Assembly (NCBI GenBank): GCA_964532465.1
Contig: CAZHHX010000041.1
Span: 1-34,884 of the forward strand
Direction of reading: 5' to 3'
Source of the DNA: JAPLKB01 sp964532465
GTDB lineage: Bacteria > Desulfobacterota > Syntrophorhabdia > Syntrophorhabdales > Syntrophorhabdaceae
DNA length: 34,884 nucleotides
Translations under genes and position numbers: made by a program
Shown here: positions 23,131 through 31,614 of the stretch, in pieces
Position numbering within the stretch: the first letter of the stretch is position 1
Layout: each line of letters opens with the position of its first letter
The notes under the pieces: generated by a model
What the model saw: the letters and a program-made list of their open reading frames with translations, nothing else
What the model was told of the DNA's origin: nothing
The model's database searches: none

Positions 23131-25242
23131 TTACAATGGATTTAAAGGGGAAACATTGGAAACAGTGCATTTAATACCCCGAAGATTTGGCGTGCCCATC
23201 TCTTTTCCTGACGGCTCACCGTCATCTATAAGAATGTTTACATTGGATTCATTCCACCCGAAAAGAAGGGACTCCTCTTTTTCAGGGAACCACCATCCGT
23301 AATCAAGACAGACCACTCTCGGATCAATGTTTGCGTCAAAAACTGCTTTTTGTGAAATTTCACCTTTTTCAGTGGTTATCAAAACCTGATTGCCCTCGCC
23401 AATCCCGTACATTTTTGCAGTATCCGGATGTAATAGCACAACCGGCTCCGGGTGCATACTGCGGAGGGATGGTAGCTGTCTGCCCCCTGAATGCCTGTAG
23501 GGTTCTCTTTTAAATGTAGTAAAAAACAGGGGGTATTTTTCTTCATCTATTTTTCCGTCTTCATCTTTTGTTTCAGGCACATGGCATGTCGGCAATGGAT
23601 CAAAGCCCATATCTTTAAGTTTTGAAGAGTAAATTTCCACTTTTCCTGATGGTGTAGCAAAACCATTTCTTTCATGCCCCCGATATTCCTTTGTCCCCTG
23701 GAGGATGCCTATTTTTCTGAATTCTTCAAAGGTAATGCCTGCGGGATGAAGAATAAAATCAAGGGCTGCTTGCTCTGTATCCCAGAAATCATTACCGAAA
23801 CCCAATTTATGCGCAAGGTCTCTCAGTATTTCATAGTCTGAGCGGCATTGCGCAATCCGTGTGACCTGCTGCTGCACAGAAACTACAGGAAGCGAATACG
23901 GCGGGGCGACAATACTGTCATATTCAAGGTACATAACTGACGGCAGGACAATATCGGCCAGAGCAGCGGTGGGTGTCATAAATAAATCCGAGACAACAAG
24001 AAAATCAAGGCTGTGAAGGGCATTATAAACTTTTTTTGTATTCGGATAACTGAGCAGGGGATTAGACCCCTGAACATAGGCTGCCCGAAGAGGATGAGGT
24101 TCTCCTGTTATCATTGTATCGAGGGCATCCTGCTGAAGGGCATAAAATACATTATTCAATAATTTCTTATTGCCTTTTAACCTCTTGTCCCGTACATCCC
24201 GGGGGATTTTATCATGAAGGCTGAACATCGAAGAGCCCCTCAATAAAATAGGGGGTTCAACCCAACGGGTTTCACCGCCTGGGATGCCGATATTTCCCGT
24301 GATTGCCCTTAATATGCAGATTGCCCGTGCGGTTTGGAAATTCTCCGCAGTATGGTCTATCCCGTTTCCCCACTGGATTACAGCAGGTTTTTCCTTAGCA
24401 TAGAGACGGGCGGCATCTCTTATGGTATCTGACGGAACCCATGTAATTTCTGAGACAACTTCAGGGCTATAATCCTTTACGTGAGATGTTAACTCATCAA
24501 AACCCAGAGTATGGTCTGCAACAAAAGAACTGTCATAAAGGGATTCGTTAATAATCACATTAATCATACCAAGGGCAAGGACAAGGTCAGTTCCTGGTTT
24601 TGGCCTGACCCACAGATGCGCCTGTTCCGCGATCTCGTTTTTTATCGGGTCAATAACAATGAGCTTTGTGCCTTTTTTGAGGGCATCCGTTATTCTCAAG
24701 TACACATGGTGCAGGGTTTTCGAGATATTCTCTCCCCACACGATAATGGTTTTCGACGGATAATCAATGTCCGGAACGGCGCCGAATCCATAGGTGATGG
24801 AGGAAGCGTTTTTTCTCGGTATGTAACAGACATACCCCATGGAAAGAAAGTTCGGAGAACCGAAAAGGTTGGCAAAACGCGCGAGATATTCATCCTGAAG
24901 ACCCTTGGCAGCGCCTCTCATAAATACAACCGATTGAGGGCCATCCATCTGTTTTATTTTGTTTAATCTCTCTGCTATGATGTCCGTAGCTTCATTCCAG
25001 GAGATGGGCTGCCATTTGCCTTCGCCCTTGTTCCCAAGCCTTTTCAGGGGAGATTTCAACCTGTCCGGATGATAGAGATATTCCAGCGAAGCAATGCCTT
25101 TTGGACAAAGGACCCCTTTATTCAGAGGATGCTCAGTATCTCCCTCAATCCTTATAACCTGCCCGTTCACCCGATCTGCCAGAACACCGCAGCCTATCTG
25201 GCAGATGCTGCATGTTGTTTTTATGGGATTTTCGCTGCTCAT
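23131..25242 (-). CDS. Molybdopterin (Mo/W bis-MGD) oxidoreductase, acetylene-hydratase-like
   Basis: 703 residues with no signal peptide or twin-Arg motif, so it is cytoplasmic. A 4Fe-4S site is formed by Cys11, Cys14, Cys18 and Cys46, with Lys48 after the last ligand as in formate dehydrogenase and acetylene hydratase. MGD-binding domains and the C-terminal beta-barrel with LDYGWWFPE and ESNVNIL match the cytoplasmic acetylene-hydratase/formate-dehydrogenase branch. The metal-ligand region reads YVCYIPRKNAS. Cys139 is the only Cys there, while the position aligned by the Cys-x-x-Pro-Sec spacing of formate dehydrogenase is Arg143. The Asp next to Cys12 in acetylene hydratase is Gln15 here, so hydratase chemistry is unlikely. 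The substrate is unknown. Confidence 0.88.
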   Translation of the reverse strand: MSSENPIKTTCSICQIGCGVLADRVNGQVIRIEGDTEHPLNKGVLCPKGIASLEYLYHPDRLKSPLKRLGNKGEGKWQPISWNEATDIIAERLNKIKQMDGPQSVVFMRGAAKGLQDEYLARFANLFGSPNFLSMGYVCYIPRKNASSITYGFGAVPDIDYPSKTIIVWGENISKTLHHVYLRITDALKKGTKLIVIDPIKNEIAEQAHLWVRPKPGTDLVLALGMINVIINESLYDSSFVADHTLGFDELTSHVKDYSPEVVSEITWVPSDTIRDAARLYAKEKPAVIQWGNGIDHTAENFQTARAICILRAITGNIGIPGGETRWVEPPILLRGSSMFSLHDKIPRDVRDKRLKGNKKLLNNVFYALQQDALDTMITGEPHPLRAAYVQGSNPLLSYPNTKKVYNALHSLDFLVVSDLFMTPTAALADIVLPSVMYLEYDSIVAPPYSLPVVSVQQQVTRIAQCRSDYEILRDLAHKLGFGNDFWDTEQAALDFILHPAGITFEEFRKIGILQGTKEYRGHERNGFATPSGKVEIYSSKLKDMGFDPLPTCHVPETKDEDGKIDEEKYPLFFTTFKREPYRHSGGRQLPSLRSMHPEPVVLLHPDTAKMYGIGEGNQVLITTEKGEISQKAVFDANIDPRVVCLDYGWWFPEKEESLLFGWNESNVNILIDDGEPSGKEMGTPNLRGIKCTVSNVSPLNPL

Positions 25243-25492
25243 TTTTTACCTCGCAAGGTTTAAAATTCTGAAGTTTGTTTATATTGTACCAGATAAACTG
25301 CGGTTTGTTTCATAATATTTCCTGTTGTTTTTTTATCAACGGGTGTAATATTAAACAAAAAACCAACCTGGCATATCAATTATGTCAATTGTTGGGCACA
25401 AATATTGACCTTTATCCCATCTCACCAAATGCTCGCCGGGTGAAGGACGGGATTTAAAGATGAGAAGTTATAATGGAGAAGGAAGGGAAATG

Positions 25493-26668
25493 ATGAGAAA
25501 TAGAACCCTGAAAACATCCGATGGAGGAAGACAAACGATAGAAATGGGAAAAGCCGGTGTCTATATTCTGTCAATCTTTCTTCTGATAATCTCTTGCAAT
25601 GCCTCTTTCGCGAAGGATTCCGATGCACAGAAGAATATTTGGCTCCTTGACATGATATTCAAGCTGGAAAGGATGAAGGACAACGCAGCGGCAGATATTA
25701 AGAAATGCGATCTTGAGATTCAGAAATCTGAAAACACTATCAGGAAGTCTGAAGACATCATGAGGCTGGCAAAGCAAAAAAATAATATCCAGGCTGAAAC
25801 GATTGCGCGGCAGGCATTGCGCGCAGCGAGCGAAGCAAGAACAAAGAACAAAGACAGGAAAGACCTGGCAGAGCACAACATAAAAAGGGCCGGAGAAATC
25901 ATTGCGTATATGAGAGGGGGAGGTAATAACCCCGAAGCCATGGTGGAGCAGCTCGATCTTGAGAATGACAGGGCGGAATGGACAAAAAATCAGAAAAAGC
26001 TCATTGAAGACCGCCTCGTAGAAAGGAACCCTTATATTGATCCCATCTATAAATTGCTTAAGACCAAAGCACCGCCACCTCTTCCCCAGACGAAGTATGC
26101 TATGCTTAAACCCGGTGACGTTTTAATGATCTCTCCGGAGGATAAATCCTTCTGGAGTACAATGAAAGACAGCGCCTTCTGGATTGACACGGGAGACAGA
26201 ATTGCTTCTGTCTCGTTATCGCCTGCTTCGCATGCTTTAGTCTATCTTAAAGAAGTTAACGGCAAGAAGCTCTTTCTGGATCATACGCCCGGAGGAGGGT
26301 CTTGCGTAATCAGTGAAGCAGAATTCCTGAAAACTTACAGCCATCGTGATGCCCTGGTTGCGCAACCTGTAAAAGAAGTTGATGCGGCTAAACTTTGGGA
26401 AGCTGCCAGGGAATTGTCAAAAAAGGAAGCGCAAATCAAGGCAAATAAGTCGAATAACATCATAGATCAGACCGGGTTTGGTCTTTACGGCAATAACGAT
26501 ATGGTTTGTTCCGAAGCTTCCCGCTGGGCTTTGGTCAATTCCGGCCTTAAGCTTTCGGAGACCTCCAGTCCCCTTAAGAAACTCCTGGGTATTCATTATA
26601 GTCCTGCTAATTTTTACAGCGATGACAAAAACTTTATCATAACCCCTTTGTATGAAGTTCCCAAATAG
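25493..26668 (+). CDS. Exported permuted papain-fold (YiiX/NlpC-P60-like) enzyme
   Basis: 391 residues from ATG 25493 (GGAAGG 6 bases before); starts at 25490 or 25460 are possible. A signal peptide lies near residues 15-41 (VYILSIFLLIISCNASFA), and residues 45-180 are long charged helices, probably coiled coil. The C-terminal domain has MLKPGDVLMIS, SHALVYL with His247, and MVCSEASRWAL with Cys339, i.e. His before Cys as in circularly permuted papain-like hydrolases. It should act on an acyl or peptide bond at the cell surface or periplasm, perhaps in peptidoglycan or lipid. It leads a three-gene set of exported proteins. Confidence 0.7.
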   Translation: MRNRTLKTSDGGRQTIEMGKAGVYILSIFLLIISCNASFAKDSDAQKNIWLLDMIFKLERMKDNAAADIKKCDLEIQKSENTIRKSEDIMRLAKQKNNIQAETIARQALRAASEARTKNKDRKDLAEHNIKRAGEIIAYMRGGGNNPEAMVEQLDLENDRAEWTKNQKKLIEDRLVERNPYIDPIYKLLKTKAPPPLPQTKYAMLKPGDVLMISPEDKSFWSTMKDSAFWIDTGDRIASVSLSPASHALVYLKEVNGKKLFLDHTPGGGSCVISEAEFLKTYSHRDALVAQPVKEVDAAKLWEAARELSKKEAQIKANKSNNIIDQTGFGLYGNNDMVCSEASRWALVNSGLKLSETSSPLKKLLGIHYSPANFYSDDKNFIITPLYEVPK

Positions 26669-26722
26669 GCTGTTGAAAAAATGCACCGCAGAGAGCACTC
26701 GCTTTTCGCGATCAACCTTATG

Positions 26723-26750
26723 TTGACATGCATTTAAGGGCTGCTATACT
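26723..26750 (+). promoter_or_regulatory. Strong promoter abutting the next start codon
   Basis: TTGACA (26723-26728), a 16-bp spacer and TATACT (26745-26750) end 8 bases before ATG 26759. Transcription would start at or within a base or two of the ATG, so the message may be leaderless. No Shine-Dalgarno is present before this ATG. Confidence 0.6.
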
Positions 26751-26758
26751 TATAACTT

Positions 26759-27811
26759 ATGAAGATAGATTTTTATAAAAAATCAAATACGATTTTGAAA
26801 GAAAAAAAAGGCCTTATCTTTTCAATAATGATCCTCGCGGCTGCCCTTCTGTTTCTGGCAACAGTTGAAATGCGACCTGTATTTGCCCTAACGGCAACGA
26901 TGGATTGCGATGGGACGACACAGCTTTACCGCCAACAGGGCATTCCCTGTTACTGTAAAGGCGGGCGAATAATCTGTAACAGCCCTTCCAGCGGAACCTC
27001 ATATGGGAAATCATCAAAAAAGGGAGGTTACGGCAAGAATACGATGGGGATGCAGATGCTCCAGGGCGCGATGAATAATTTCGCGAGCGCCTTTATGAAT
27101 TCGGTAAATGCCCCATCACAACAGGCGCAGACAGGCCCTACCCCTCAGCAGATCGCCGCGCAGCAAGCGGAATGGGAGCGGCTCAAGGTCGAATGGCAGG
27201 CTAAGATACAGAAGCAGATTGGCGAAATGGAGGCTCAATATCTGGAGATGGAGAAAAAAAAGGTGAGTGAGAGCAAAGTCAGGCTTCTTGCAGGGATGAA
27301 GGGGGCAGGCACAGCGGCTGCAGGCCGCCAGTCAACTACCATGCAGCAGTTGAGCTGTAATGCCTACTGGGGAATGAAGGCTGCAAGGGCCTCTCTGGAG
27401 GGAGACGAAAATAACGCCAGGAATTACAGCCGTTTTGCCGAAAAGCCGGATGCCGCCTCCATGGCCGAATGTGCCAGAGCGCTTCCCCAACCGTCCGGGC
27501 CGTCGCCTTCCGATAACTTCCGCGGCGAGCTTTACGAAAGCATTATAGAAGAAGTAAATACGCGCATACCCATGATTGAGCAGGCCAAGGAAAAGCAGCG
27601 GGAAGCTGTCGGCAAAGTTGCTGAAAAACAGCAAAAGGTGGATGAGCTTAAGAACGGACAAGCCTCCGACGATCTGGTGGCCGCAGCCATGAAGGAACTG
27701 GAAGAAGCTACCAATCTGAAAAACGAGGCCGATGCCGGAGTCAATAAGCTGCAACTGGAACTGAACGCTCTGGACGAGGTGGGTAAGATGGCAAATGCTG
27801 CAAAAAAATAA
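26759..27811 (+). CDS. Exported Cys-containing coiled-coil protein
   Basis: 350 residues. Residues 18-44 are a membrane or signal segment (IFSIMILAAALLFLATVEM, then RPVFA). The early mature part has a Cys cluster (MDCDGTTQLYRQQ then GIPCYCKGGRIICNS), probably disulfide-bonded, followed by a Gly/Ser/Lys linker. A Gln/Ala-rich coiled coil covers about 125-175 and another about 270-350. I do not recognise a family. It lies between the permuted papain-like enzyme and a TPR-PDZ-thioredoxin protein and is predicted in the same compartment. ATG 26759 has a promoter directly in front and may be leaderless; Met24 is a less likely alternative start. Confidence 0.65.
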   Translation: MKIDFYKKSNTILKEKKGLIFSIMILAAALLFLATVEMRPVFALTATMDCDGTTQLYRQQGIPCYCKGGRIICNSPSSGTSYGKSSKKGGYGKNTMGMQMLQGAMNNFASAFMNSVNAPSQQAQTGPTPQQIAAQQAEWERLKVEWQAKIQKQIGEMEAQYLEMEKKKVSESKVRLLAGMKGAGTAAAGRQSTTMQQLSCNAYWGMKAARASLEGDENNARNYSRFAEKPDAASMAECARALPQPSGPSPSDNFRGELYESIIEEVNTRIPMIEQAKEKQREAVGKVAEKQQKVDELKNGQASDDLVAAAMKELEEATNLKNEADAGVNKLQLELNALDEVGKMANAAKK

Positions 27812-27834
27812 TAAATTATGAAAGGATTAACGCC

Positions 27835-28866
27835 ATGAAAACTACTATGAGACAATGTATCTTGATATCAATTTTATGCCTGTCTGTCGCTTTGCCTGTC
27901 TGGAGCCAGCAGGAAGTTCCCGAAGCAGCAAAAGAGCGGTTCAAGACCGGAATTGCTTTGATCGAGAAGGCTGAAAAACCTGCTGATTTCCTTGCTGCCA
28001 TGACCGAATTTGAGGCCGCTGCCGTTCTGGCCCCCAAATGGCCCGACATCCATTTCAATTTGGCACAATTAGCCGCGGAAACGGACAAGCCTGCCAAGGC
28101 CATCAAAGAGTACAGTGTGTACCTGGCCCTGACACCGGGGGCGACCGACCGGGTCAAAGTCGAGGAGGAGATGGCCCGGATGAAAGAGCTGATGGCAATC
28201 AAGCGCAAGGTCGGCCTGCCGGGTGTCAAATTTGTCTCGATGGCAGACGGCATCGCAGTGCTTGAAGTCTACCCCGGAACGAGAGTCGCCAAAAGCAGTC
28301 TGGAGCGGGGAGACAAGATAATCGGTGTTGATAAACAATCAGTTGTAGGGATGAAGCTTGTTGACTTTTTCAGGACTATCGAGACAAGCACCCAGACTGC
28401 CGCGCAGAGGAGCACTACAGCGAGACTCTATGGACGGTTTTCCAAAGATCGGACAGGCGGGGATATGGTTATGCTTTTTGTGAAATCGCCGGGAGTAAAT
28501 CCACAGCGTATGGTGCCCTGTAAAAAGGATATATTCCGCTCACAAATAGTAGAGATTGAAGAAGATGAATTCGAGGCTGAAGTGCTCAAGGAGAGTCTGC
28601 CGGTGGTTATGACGCTGTGGAACAGTGATTGCAAGCCTTGCAGCGAATTCATTCCCATCGTTGAGGCGGAAAGTGTCAAGTACGCCGGCAAGGTGAAGTT
28701 CGTCAATGTCAACGTGGACGAAAACAAGAACCTTATCAAGCAACTTGCAGTTAAGGGAGTTCCGACATTGATAGTCTTTAAGGGTGGAAGCGCAATATCA
28801 ACCAATACCGGCAGGCTTGACAAGGATAAAGTGGAGGAAATTCTGCAGAACGCTGCTGCCAGGTAA
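27835..28866 (+). CDS. Exported TPR-PDZ-thioredoxin fusion protein
   Basis: 343 residues with a signal peptide (1-24, ending VWS). Residues about 30-120 are TPR-like helices, about 128-222 a PDZ-like domain (YPGTRVAKSSLERGDKIIGV), and about 240-343 a thioredoxin domain with LWNSDCKPC (Cys266, Cys269) and cis-Pro310 in KGVPT. The active site CKPC differs from the usual CGPC, and Trp is separated from the first Cys by Asn-Ser-Asp. AAAGGATTAACGCC lies before ATG 27835. It probably acts in the periplasm on a partner brought by the TPR/PDZ part, possibly the Cys-rich protein encoded just upstream. Confidence 0.78.
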   Translation: MKTTMRQCILISILCLSVALPVWSQQEVPEAAKERFKTGIALIEKAEKPADFLAAMTEFEAAAVLAPKWPDIHFNLAQLAAETDKPAKAIKEYSVYLALTPGATDRVKVEEEMARMKELMAIKRKVGLPGVKFVSMADGIAVLEVYPGTRVAKSSLERGDKIIGVDKQSVVGMKLVDFFRTIETSTQTAAQRSTTARLYGRFSKDRTGGDMVMLFVKSPGVNPQRMVPCKKDIFRSQIVEIEEDEFEAEVLKESLPVVMTLWNSDCKPCSEFIPIVEAESVKYAGKVKFVNVNVDENKNLIKQLAVKGVPTLIVFKGGSAISTNTGRLDKDKVEEILQNAAAR

Positions 28867-29320
28867 GGAAATACAAGACAGGTAAAGACCCAGGCCTGCT
28901 GTTGACCTTGCAATGAGCGAAGCGAACAGTTTCCATATTTGAGTCCGGACAGAAATAAGTAATAGAATAAATGATAGAAACGGTTCTACATACTCGATAG
29001 GCAGGTGTAATAAAAATCGTCCGGAAATGGGTGGGAAGCAGGTATAGCTTCCTACAGTTTACACTGCGTGGTTATTGCCTTAGATGCAATACTTATTCAT
29101 GTAATTCACTCTGCGCGGTTTTTGCCTGAAGCGCTACTTTCTTCCCCAAATGCACACTGCCCTGTTTTTTCCATAGGCACAAACAACTTCCTCTTCTATG
29201 TTGAGCGTTGCCTGCATGACATACGATATTTCATATGGTATTCTGCAATAGGGCGACGTGGACGGCAAAATCTACGATAAAGATTGACAAGAATCCCTTG
29301 ACGTTATAGGATTTATTGAT
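28867..29320. other. Gap before the restriction-modification genes
   Basis: No convincing gene. A weak stem pairs CTGTT near 28900 with AACAG near 28925. A short frame at 29068-29280 lacks a ribosome-binding site and family resemblance. The stretch may be residual DNA from insertion of the restriction-modification pair. Confidence 0.4.
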
Positions 29321-30193
29321 ATGAAATATAAGAAGGTTCGCAAGCCTGAAAAGATTACATTGAATGAGTCTGTTATCTTTGAAGGTGATGTCCTTCATGC
29401 CCTTCAACGCCTTCCTTCAAGTTCGATTCAATGTGTCATCACTTCTCCTCCGTATTGGGGTCTACGGGATTATGGGATTGAAGGACAGATAGGGTTGGAA
29501 AAAACCTTGCCTCAATTCCTGAATCGCCTTGTTGCAATATTTAATGATATAAGAAGAGTTTTGAAAGACGACGGGATTCTTTGGCTAAATATAGGAGACG
29601 GATATACAAGTGGAAACCGTGGTTATCGAGCCGTTGACAAGAAAAACCCTGCAAGGGCAATGAACACAAGACCCGATACCCCGGAAGGGTTGAAACGCAA
29701 AGAACTGATTGGTATTCCATGGCGATTAGCCTTTGCTTTGCAAAATGATGGTTGGTATCTGAGAAGCGATATTGTATGGCGGAAACCTAATGCTATGCCT
29801 GAAAGCGTGAAAGATAGGCCGACACGAGCACATGAATATCTTTTTATGCTTACCAAGTCCGAACAATATTATTATGATTATGAAACAGTCAAAGAAACCG
29901 GGTTGAATGGCCAGTTTCGGAATCTTAGAAGCGTATGGGACATAAACACGCAACCTTTTGCGGGAGCACATTTCGCAACATTTCCTCCAAAATTAATAGA
30001 ACCATGTATTCTGGCCTCAACAAAGGAACAAGATTTTATTCTTGATCCATTTTTTGGGTCTGGAACGGTTGGGATGGTTTGCTTACAGCAGAACAGAAAA
30101 TATGTGGGGATTGAACTTCATCCTGAGTATGTTACCATGGCAGCGGAAAGGTTGAGGGCTACCGAGGGGAGCATTATAAGGATAGCGGCATAA
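29321..30193 (+). CDS. DNA (cytosine-N4) methyltransferase, Cfr9I/XcyI-like
   Basis: 290 residues. Catalytic motif IV is TSPPYWGLRDYG (residues 41-52) and the AdoMet-binding motif I, LDPFFGSGTV (241-250), comes after it. That order is the beta class of amino-methyltransferases. The SPPYWGLRDYG wording and the GQIGLE segment are those of N4-cytosine enzymes of the Cfr9I group (CCCGGG). It overlaps the following gene in TAATG. It protects the host from the partner nuclease. Its site preference is inferred from family wording. Confidence 0.9.
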   Translation: MKYKKVRKPEKITLNESVIFEGDVLHALQRLPSSSIQCVITSPPYWGLRDYGIEGQIGLEKTLPQFLNRLVAIFNDIRRVLKDDGILWLNIGDGYTSGNRGYRAVDKKNPARAMNTRPDTPEGLKRKELIGIPWRLAFALQNDGWYLRSDIVWRKPNAMPESVKDRPTRAHEYLFMLTKSEQYYYDYETVKETGLNGQFRNLRSVWDINTQPFAGAHFATFPPKLIEPCILASTKEQDFILDPFFGSGTVGMVCLQQNRKYVGIELHPEYVTMAAERLRATEGSIIRIAA

Positions 30194-31173
30194 TGCCGGA
30201 AATAAGAATTCCTATTCCACGACTACAAATAAGCTTTTCTTTTGCCCTTGGACAAATAAGGAGTGTGCATCTTCAAGACGCCCTCAGCAGAACAATTGAA
30301 GGCTTGGACTTTGGGGAACTTGATAGAGAATTGTCTTTATTTGTTCCTCAAGATAGCTTAAAGGCCCTTGCTAAACATGGTCTTCGTGGTGAATTGATAT
30401 TTCCTGTGCCTTGCCTGTTACAGGCGAATCCTTTTCTTCTTGGTTATTATCGTCTGCTTCTCGGTTTCAGTCAGAAAGCATTTTACACAACCGAATTCGG
30501 ATTAACATCTTTTAAATCAATGGAAGAAAAAGGGAACCTTACCAAAATGCATAAAGATGCTTTGCCTGAACTTTGCAAGTGCTTAGTCAAGAGTGCTGTT
30601 GCCCTTATCGATGGAATAGGTGTTGACAGGCTTAGCAAAGAACTTCTTGACGATTTGACCTTGCTAACAGTAGGGCCTCAATTAAGGGGCGGGGCAAACG
30701 TAAAGAAAGGAATTGCGGCTATTGTTGATGTATTTCAAGCCATTCATAATATTGTCCAGCATACGGCAACCAATTCCACTGCCAGTAAGATAGAAATCAT
30801 GAATGCTGCCGATAGAAGAGTGTTTATAGAATTTGCCCCCGATCCTGATATCGTTATTAAGGAAGAAATTAATTTGCATATGTTCAGGAACGTTATTGCT
30901 ATTGAAGTTAAAGGGGGAGAAGATTTTTCAAATATCCATAATCGAGTTGGTGAAGCAGAGAAAAGCCATCAGAAAGCAAAAGCGGCAGGGTATGTAGAAT
31001 GCTGGACCGTGGTTAACGTGGATAGGATTGACACGGATATGGCAAAAAAAGAATCCCCATCCACAAATAGATTCTATCGGATATCTGCCTTGAAGTCTGG
31101 CGAAGGGGATGAATACGAGGACTTTAGGAGTAGGATTATTGCTCTCACAAGCATTAAGAATGCAGCCCGGTAA
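30193..31173 (+). CDS. Type II restriction endonuclease, XcyI-like
   Basis: 326 residues; the ATG overlaps the methyltransferase stop (TAATG), so the pair is translationally coupled. The PD-(D/E)XK-type catalytic residues are visible as PDPDIVIK (Asp219) followed by AIEVKGGEDF (Glu238, Lys240). The EVKGGEDFSNIHNRVGEAEK segment and overall length of about 330 match the XcyI/Cfr9I endonuclease family, which recognises CCCGGG. With the upstream N4-cytosine methyltransferase this forms a type II restriction system. No controller gene is visible. CCCGGG occurs at 15801 and 24198, so the chromosome needs protection. Confidence 0.85.
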   Translation: MPEIRIPIPRLQISFSFALGQIRSVHLQDALSRTIEGLDFGELDRELSLFVPQDSLKALAKHGLRGELIFPVPCLLQANPFLLGYYRLLLGFSQKAFYTTEFGLTSFKSMEEKGNLTKMHKDALPELCKCLVKSAVALIDGIGVDRLSKELLDDLTLLTVGPQLRGGANVKKGIAAIVDVFQAIHNIVQHTATNSTASKIEIMNAADRRVFIEFAPDPDIVIKEEINLHMFRNVIAIEVKGGEDFSNIHNRVGEAEKSHQKAKAAGYVECWTVVNVDRIDTDMAKKESPSTNRFYRISALKSGEGDEYEDFRSRIIALTSIKNAAR

Positions 31174-31304
31174 CCTGTCCGTTAAATCAAACTATTATCC
31201 TTGAGGATTCACAGAAGCATTTAATTCACTCTCTTTCAAAGCGTAATTCATAGTCTTCTTGTTTAACCCTGTTATTTGTTTGTAGAAAGCGCAAAATTCC
31301 GCCT

Positions 31305-31586
31305 TTACTTGACCTGCATCAGTTCCCGGCAATTGGTGAGGCATTGAATGTATCGCGAAGCTTCACCTTCCACTTCATCCTGATACTTCATCTTATCGCC
31401 TGTCTTAGTATATTCCTCAGACAGAAGCTTCATCTTCGCGGAGTGCGCTGCCAGACATTCCTCCTGGCATTGCGGCTGCTCGCCTCGTTTGGCTTTAGCC
31501 ATAGCAGAGGGAACTGTCATAAGAATCAGGGAAAGAAAGAAAAGTACAATGAATATGGGCATTCTCGAACAGAGCTTTCTTAGCAT
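31305..31586 (-). CDS. Small exported twin-CX3C protein
   Basis: 93 residues with a signal peptide (1-30, ending AMA). The mature part has two CX3C motifs, CQEEC (Cys40/44) and CLTNC (Cys82/86), separated by a 37-residue charged helix. This is the layout of a helical hairpin held by two disulfides, reminiscent of CHCH or small-Tim folds though with longer spacing. A good GGAGG RBS precedes the ATG, 29 bp after the permease stop, so it may be co-transcribed. No family is recognised; it may need a periplasmic thiol oxidoreductase. Confidence 0.6.
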   Translation of the reverse strand: MLRKLCSRMPIFIVLFFLSLILMTVPSAMAKAKRGEQPQCQEECLAAHSAKMKLLSEEYTKTGDKMKYQDEVEGEASRYIQCLTNCRELMQVK

Positions 31587-31614
31587 AGGGCAGCCTCCTT
31601 CTCAAATGTTATAT

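Noticed and set aside
23131..25242. Selenocysteine codon in the molybdo-enzyme
   Set aside because: The frame is continuous with no in-frame TGA, and the Sec position of formate dehydrogenase is occupied by a sense codon. selC in the window therefore does not make this gene a selenoprotein.
29068..29280. 70-codon frame before the methyltransferase
   Set aside because: No ribosome-binding site and no recognisable protein features.
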